Source: an uncultured Kordiimonas sp. (GTDB lineage Bacteria > Pseudomonadota > Alphaproteobacteria > Sphingomonadales > Kordiimonadaceae). Taken from it: a stretch of DNA of 64,000 nt. Positions 61,046 to 64,000 of the stretch are shown here, in pieces (within the stretch, counting starts at the first letter, position 1; each line of letters begins with the position of its first letter). The stretch lies in the NCBI GenBank assembly GCA_947492375.1, contig CANLMI010000002.1, positions 807,529 to 871,528 on the forward strand, given 5' to 3'. The notes under the pieces are model-generated. The model was not told where the DNA came from, made no database searches, and was given only the letters and a program-made list of their open reading frames with translations. Made by a program: the position numbers and the translations under genes.

Positions 61046-61951
61046 ATGAAACATCAAAACATTACACTCAAGCAGCTTAAGTATCTGGTGGCACTAGACG
61101 AGGAACATAATTACCGCAAAGCTGCCCAACTCTGTGGAATCAGTCAGCCTTCGCTTAGTATTCAGCTACAAAACCTGGAAAGTTCTCTTGGAGTTCAATT
61201 GATTGAACGCAGCCGTAGCGGGGTATTTTTCACGCCCATTGGCCGCGAGGTTCTTGAAAAAGCTAGAGAAATGTTAAGCTCTGTCCAGAATATTTTTGAT
61301 ATCGCGGAAGTTGGCAAACATTCACTTTCTGGCACTATCAGACTAGGTACAAAATCAACTTTGGGGCCTTACCTCTTACCCAAAGTCGTACAGTCCCTGC
61401 ATAAACATTATCCCGACTTAAAACTTTACATCCGTGAATGTGACCCGCGAGAGATGGAAGCAGAATTATTGCACGGTGACCACGATGTTATTTTAGCGCA
61501 GCTTCCAATTAACAACGAACAACTTAAAACAATTGAATTATTCAGAGAACCTTTATTACTTGCGCTGGCAAATGACCATAAGCTTGCCTCCTATGAGAAA
61601 ATCACAGCTAAAGACTTAAAAGGCGAACAAGTGTTGTCCTTAAATCCGCGCTACCATCTTCATGATCAAATCGGATATTTGTGCGAAGATTTTGGCGCAA
61701 AGATTTTAAAAGACTATGAAGGTACCAGTTTGGATGCGCTACGCCAAATGGTTGGCATGGGGATGGGGATTACCTTCCTGCCAGAACTGTATGCTAAATC
61801 AGAAATTCGAGAAAATAGTGATGTTGTGGTCAGGCCACTCTTTAACAAACATATCTACCGCTCTATCGGGCTTGTTTGGCGCAAAGGGGCTGCAAAATCT
61901 AACTCCTATGAAAAGATTGTTGAAATTATTAAACAGGTCTATCAGGCATAA
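61046..61951 (+). CDS. LysR family regulator, OxyR-like
   Basis: LKQLKYLVALDEEHNYRKAAQLCGISQPSLSIQLQNLESSLGVQLIERSR; C-terminal YEGTSLDALRQMVGMGMGITFLPELYA as in OxyR. Confidence 0.9.
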   Translation: MKHQNITLKQLKYLVALDEEHNYRKAAQLCGISQPSLSIQLQNLESSLGVQLIERSRSGVFFTPIGREVLEKAREMLSSVQNIFDIAEVGKHSLSGTIRLGTKSTLGPYLLPKVVQSLHKHYPDLKLYIRECDPREMEAELLHGDHDVILAQLPINNEQLKTIELFREPLLLALANDHKLASYEKITAKDLKGEQVLSLNPRYHLHDQIGYLCEDFGAKILKDYEGTSLDALRQMVGMGMGITFLPELYAKSEIRENSDVVVRPLFNKHIYRSIGLVWRKGAAKSNSYEKIVEIIKQVYQA

Positions 61952-62039
61952 AGGTCGATTAAAATTTTACTATCAGACCACCAAACATCTGCGCTAGGCT
62001 GAAACTATATTCTTTATGATTAATCAAGGGGCCGCACTA

Positions 62040-62918
62040 ATGTCTTATGAAACGCTAATATATGACGTCAAAGAGCATATACTAACTTTAACCCTTAATC
62101 GTCCTGAACATATGAATGCCTTCACTGTCCAGATGGCAAACGAATTAATTGATGCTTTTAACCGTGCAAGCGATGACGATAACGTACGTGCGATTGTTGT
62201 TACTGGCAACGGTAAAGCATTTTGTGCAGGTATGGATTTATCAGTTGGCGGTAATGTGTTCGGCCTTAATGAAGATTTATCGCCGTCACTTGGTGATATG
62301 GAAAATCGATTTGACGACCCAGAGATATTGAACGGTGTCAGAGATACCGGCGGTCAGGTAACACTTGCAATATACGACTGCAAAAAACCTATTATCGCTG
62401 CTATTAACGGTGCTGCGGTTGGCATCGGTGCCACTATGACATGTGCCATGGATATTCGCCTGGCATCAGAAAAGGCCCGCATCGGTTTCGTGTTCAATAA
62501 AATCGGTATCGTGCCCGAAGCATGCTCCAGCTTTTTCCTTCCTGCCATTGTCGGTATATCGCAAGCACTCGAGTGGTCCTATACTGGTGAAATATTGGAC
62601 GCGCAATCAGCCAAAGAAGGTAGGTTTGTCAAAGCCGTTGTTCCCCCCGAAGAGCTTTTGGAAGAAGCGTATAAAATTGCCCGTAAAATCGCAGAACATA
62701 GCTCCGTCGCCATCACGCTTACCCGCCAGATGATGTACCGAAACAGTGTGGCCAACCATCCTGTTGAAGCACACAAAATTGACAGCCTTGCAGTATTTTA
62801 TACCAGCCTTAAAAGTGGCAAAGAAGGCGTGAAATCATTCCTTGAAAAACGTGCACCCGAATTTGATGATAAATCATCAAGCGATATGCCACCCTTTTAT
62901 CCTTGGTGGGATAAATAA
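62040..62918 (+). CDS. Enoyl-CoA hydratase/isomerase (crotonase) family protein
   Basis: NRPEHMNAFTVQMANELIDAF, GKAFCAGMDLS, AAINGAAVGIGATMTCAMDIRLASEKARIGF; start ATG at 62040. Confidence 0.9.
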   Translation: MSYETLIYDVKEHILTLTLNRPEHMNAFTVQMANELIDAFNRASDDDNVRAIVVTGNGKAFCAGMDLSVGGNVFGLNEDLSPSLGDMENRFDDPEILNGVRDTGGQVTLAIYDCKKPIIAAINGAAVGIGATMTCAMDIRLASEKARIGFVFNKIGIVPEACSSFFLPAIVGISQALEWSYTGEILDAQSAKEGRFVKAVVPPEELLEEAYKIARKIAEHSSVAITLTRQMMYRNSVANHPVEAHKIDSLAVFYTSLKSGKEGVKSFLEKRAPEFDDKSSSDMPPFYPWWDK

Positions 62919-62962
62919 ATTAGCTAATTGAAACCCTTAGTCACTCGGGCTAATATTCCATT

Positions 62963-63529
62963 ATGATGGAAAAAAATACACCACCACAAATTGGCCCGCG
63001 GATTCAAGGTATCCGAAAGCAGAAAGGCTTTACGCTGGAGCAGCTTGCTTCGCACTCTGGCGTATCCCGCTCAATGCTGTCTCAAATTGAACGGGGTCAA
63101 GCAAATCCAACCTTCGCAACACTCTGGAGCCTGACGCAAGCGCTTGGCCTCGAAATTTCTGACCTTACAGGCAGTGTCTCCGAAGTACATCATCAAGCAA
63201 TTGAGGTGATGATGCCCAATTTTACGCCTGAGATCAAAAGCGAAGATGGTCTGTGTGATCTGAAAATCCTAAGCCCTACCGATCAGGTGGGCCGGGTCGA
63301 ATGGTATGAGATTGTTATCGAAGCAGGTGGCAAGTTGGTATCCGACCCGCACACTAATGGATCAATGGAACATCTGACAGCACTGAATGGTAGCTTTGAG
63401 GTTACAAGCGGCAAATCTGTTTCAGAGGTGCCAACCGGTGGCACCGCGCGCTATGCAAGTGATGTGAATCATATAATTGCCAACCCCGGGCAAGAAACCG
63501 CCCGAGGTATATTGGTTGTTGTTAGCTAG
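62963..63529 (+). CDS. XRE family regulator with C-terminal cupin domain
   Basis: [46 protein letters not shown] plus cupin region. Confidence 0.88.
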   Translation: MMEKNTPPQIGPRIQGIRKQKGFTLEQLASHSGVSRSMLSQIERGQANPTFATLWSLTQALGLEISDLTGSVSEVHHQAIEVMMPNFTPEIKSEDGLCDLKILSPTDQVGRVEWYEIVIEAGGKLVSDPHTNGSMEHLTALNGSFEVTSGKSVSEVPTGGTARYASDVNHIIANPGQETARGILVVVS

Positions 63530-64000
63530 TCGATCAACAACTTCTTTACTTGAGCAAAAGCATCAATTGCATGATCAAGTTCGTCTTGCGAAATCGCTGC
63601 GGACATTTGTGTTCTGATGCGCGCTTTACCGTTTGGTACAACAGGGTAAGAAAACGCAACCACATAAACGCCTCGCTTCAACATCTCATCAGCAAATTTG
63701 GAAGCAAGCGCTGCATCATACAACATAACAGGGATAATCGGATGCTCGCCCGGCAACAAATCAAAGCCATGACGGGCCATACCTTCACGGAAATAAGATG
63801 CGTTATAATTCAGCTTATTCCTCAGGTCATTTGACGTCGTCACAAGTTCAATCGCCTTAATCGCACCCGCAACTACAGGCGGAGCAACCGTATTAGAGAA
63901 CAAATACGGACGCGATCGCTGACGCAGTAAATCAATAACTTCCTTACGCCCGCTTGTGTACCCACCGCTGGCTCCGCCAAGCGCTTTACCAAGTGTTCCC
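63526..64000 (-). CDS. kbl: Glycine C-acetyltransferase / 2-amino-3-ketobutyrate CoA ligase (5' end outside window)
   Basis: [55 protein letters not shown]-lysine motif GTLGKALGG. Confidence 0.92.
   Translation of the reverse strand, partial: GTLGKALGGASGGYTSGRKEVIDLLRQRSRPYLFSNTVAPPVVAGAIKAIELVTTSNDLRNKLNYNASYFREGMARHGFDLLPGEHPIIPVMLYDAALASKFADEMLKRGVYVVAFSYPVVPNGKARIRTQMSAAISQDELDHAIDAFAQVKKLLID

Noticed and set aside
1-64000. CRISPR array, IS elements, prophage, rRNA operon
   Set aside because: No regularly spaced repeats, transposase, phage structural genes or rRNA sequence recognised; XerD (39669-40580) is the housekeeping recombinase, not a mobile-element integrase.

Overview
64 kb chromosomal window from a moderately low-GC alphaproteobacterium. 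The lineage is inferred from gene content and order (prmC-prfA-hisS-ispG-rodZ-like-ptsP-lysC | ubiG, DUF1178, DUF2794, a ~600-aa NrdA, XerD-AccA). About 50 CDS were called, with truncated genes at both ends (prmC on the left, kbl on the right). Most of the window is housekeeping. Accessory or interesting stretches are: (i) a PEP-CTERM protein and two tandem DUF2807 proteins, followed by a candidate structured non-coding RNA (23.4-26.5 kb); (ii) a GldA/F/G-DUF4340 type ABC system (27.4-32.0 kb); (iii) a galactoside-utilisation locus (44.5-56.5 kb) with a TonB-dependent receptor, a TPR protein fused to a PRMT7-like methyltransferase, a putative 2OG-Fe(II) oxygenase, an SSS symporter, a DeoR-family regulator, a GH36 alpha-galactosidase, galT and galK, tied together by inverted repeats that look like DeoR operators; (iv) a TolC/HlyD/ABC export operon whose ABC ATPase domain has lost all canonical catalytic motifs (56.5-60.9 kb), divergent from an OxyR-like regulator lacking the peroxidatic cysteine. 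A GTTC-N7-GTTC alphaproteobacterial LexA-type box lies upstream of nrdA. No CRISPR array, rRNA, intact tRNA or IS element was recognised.
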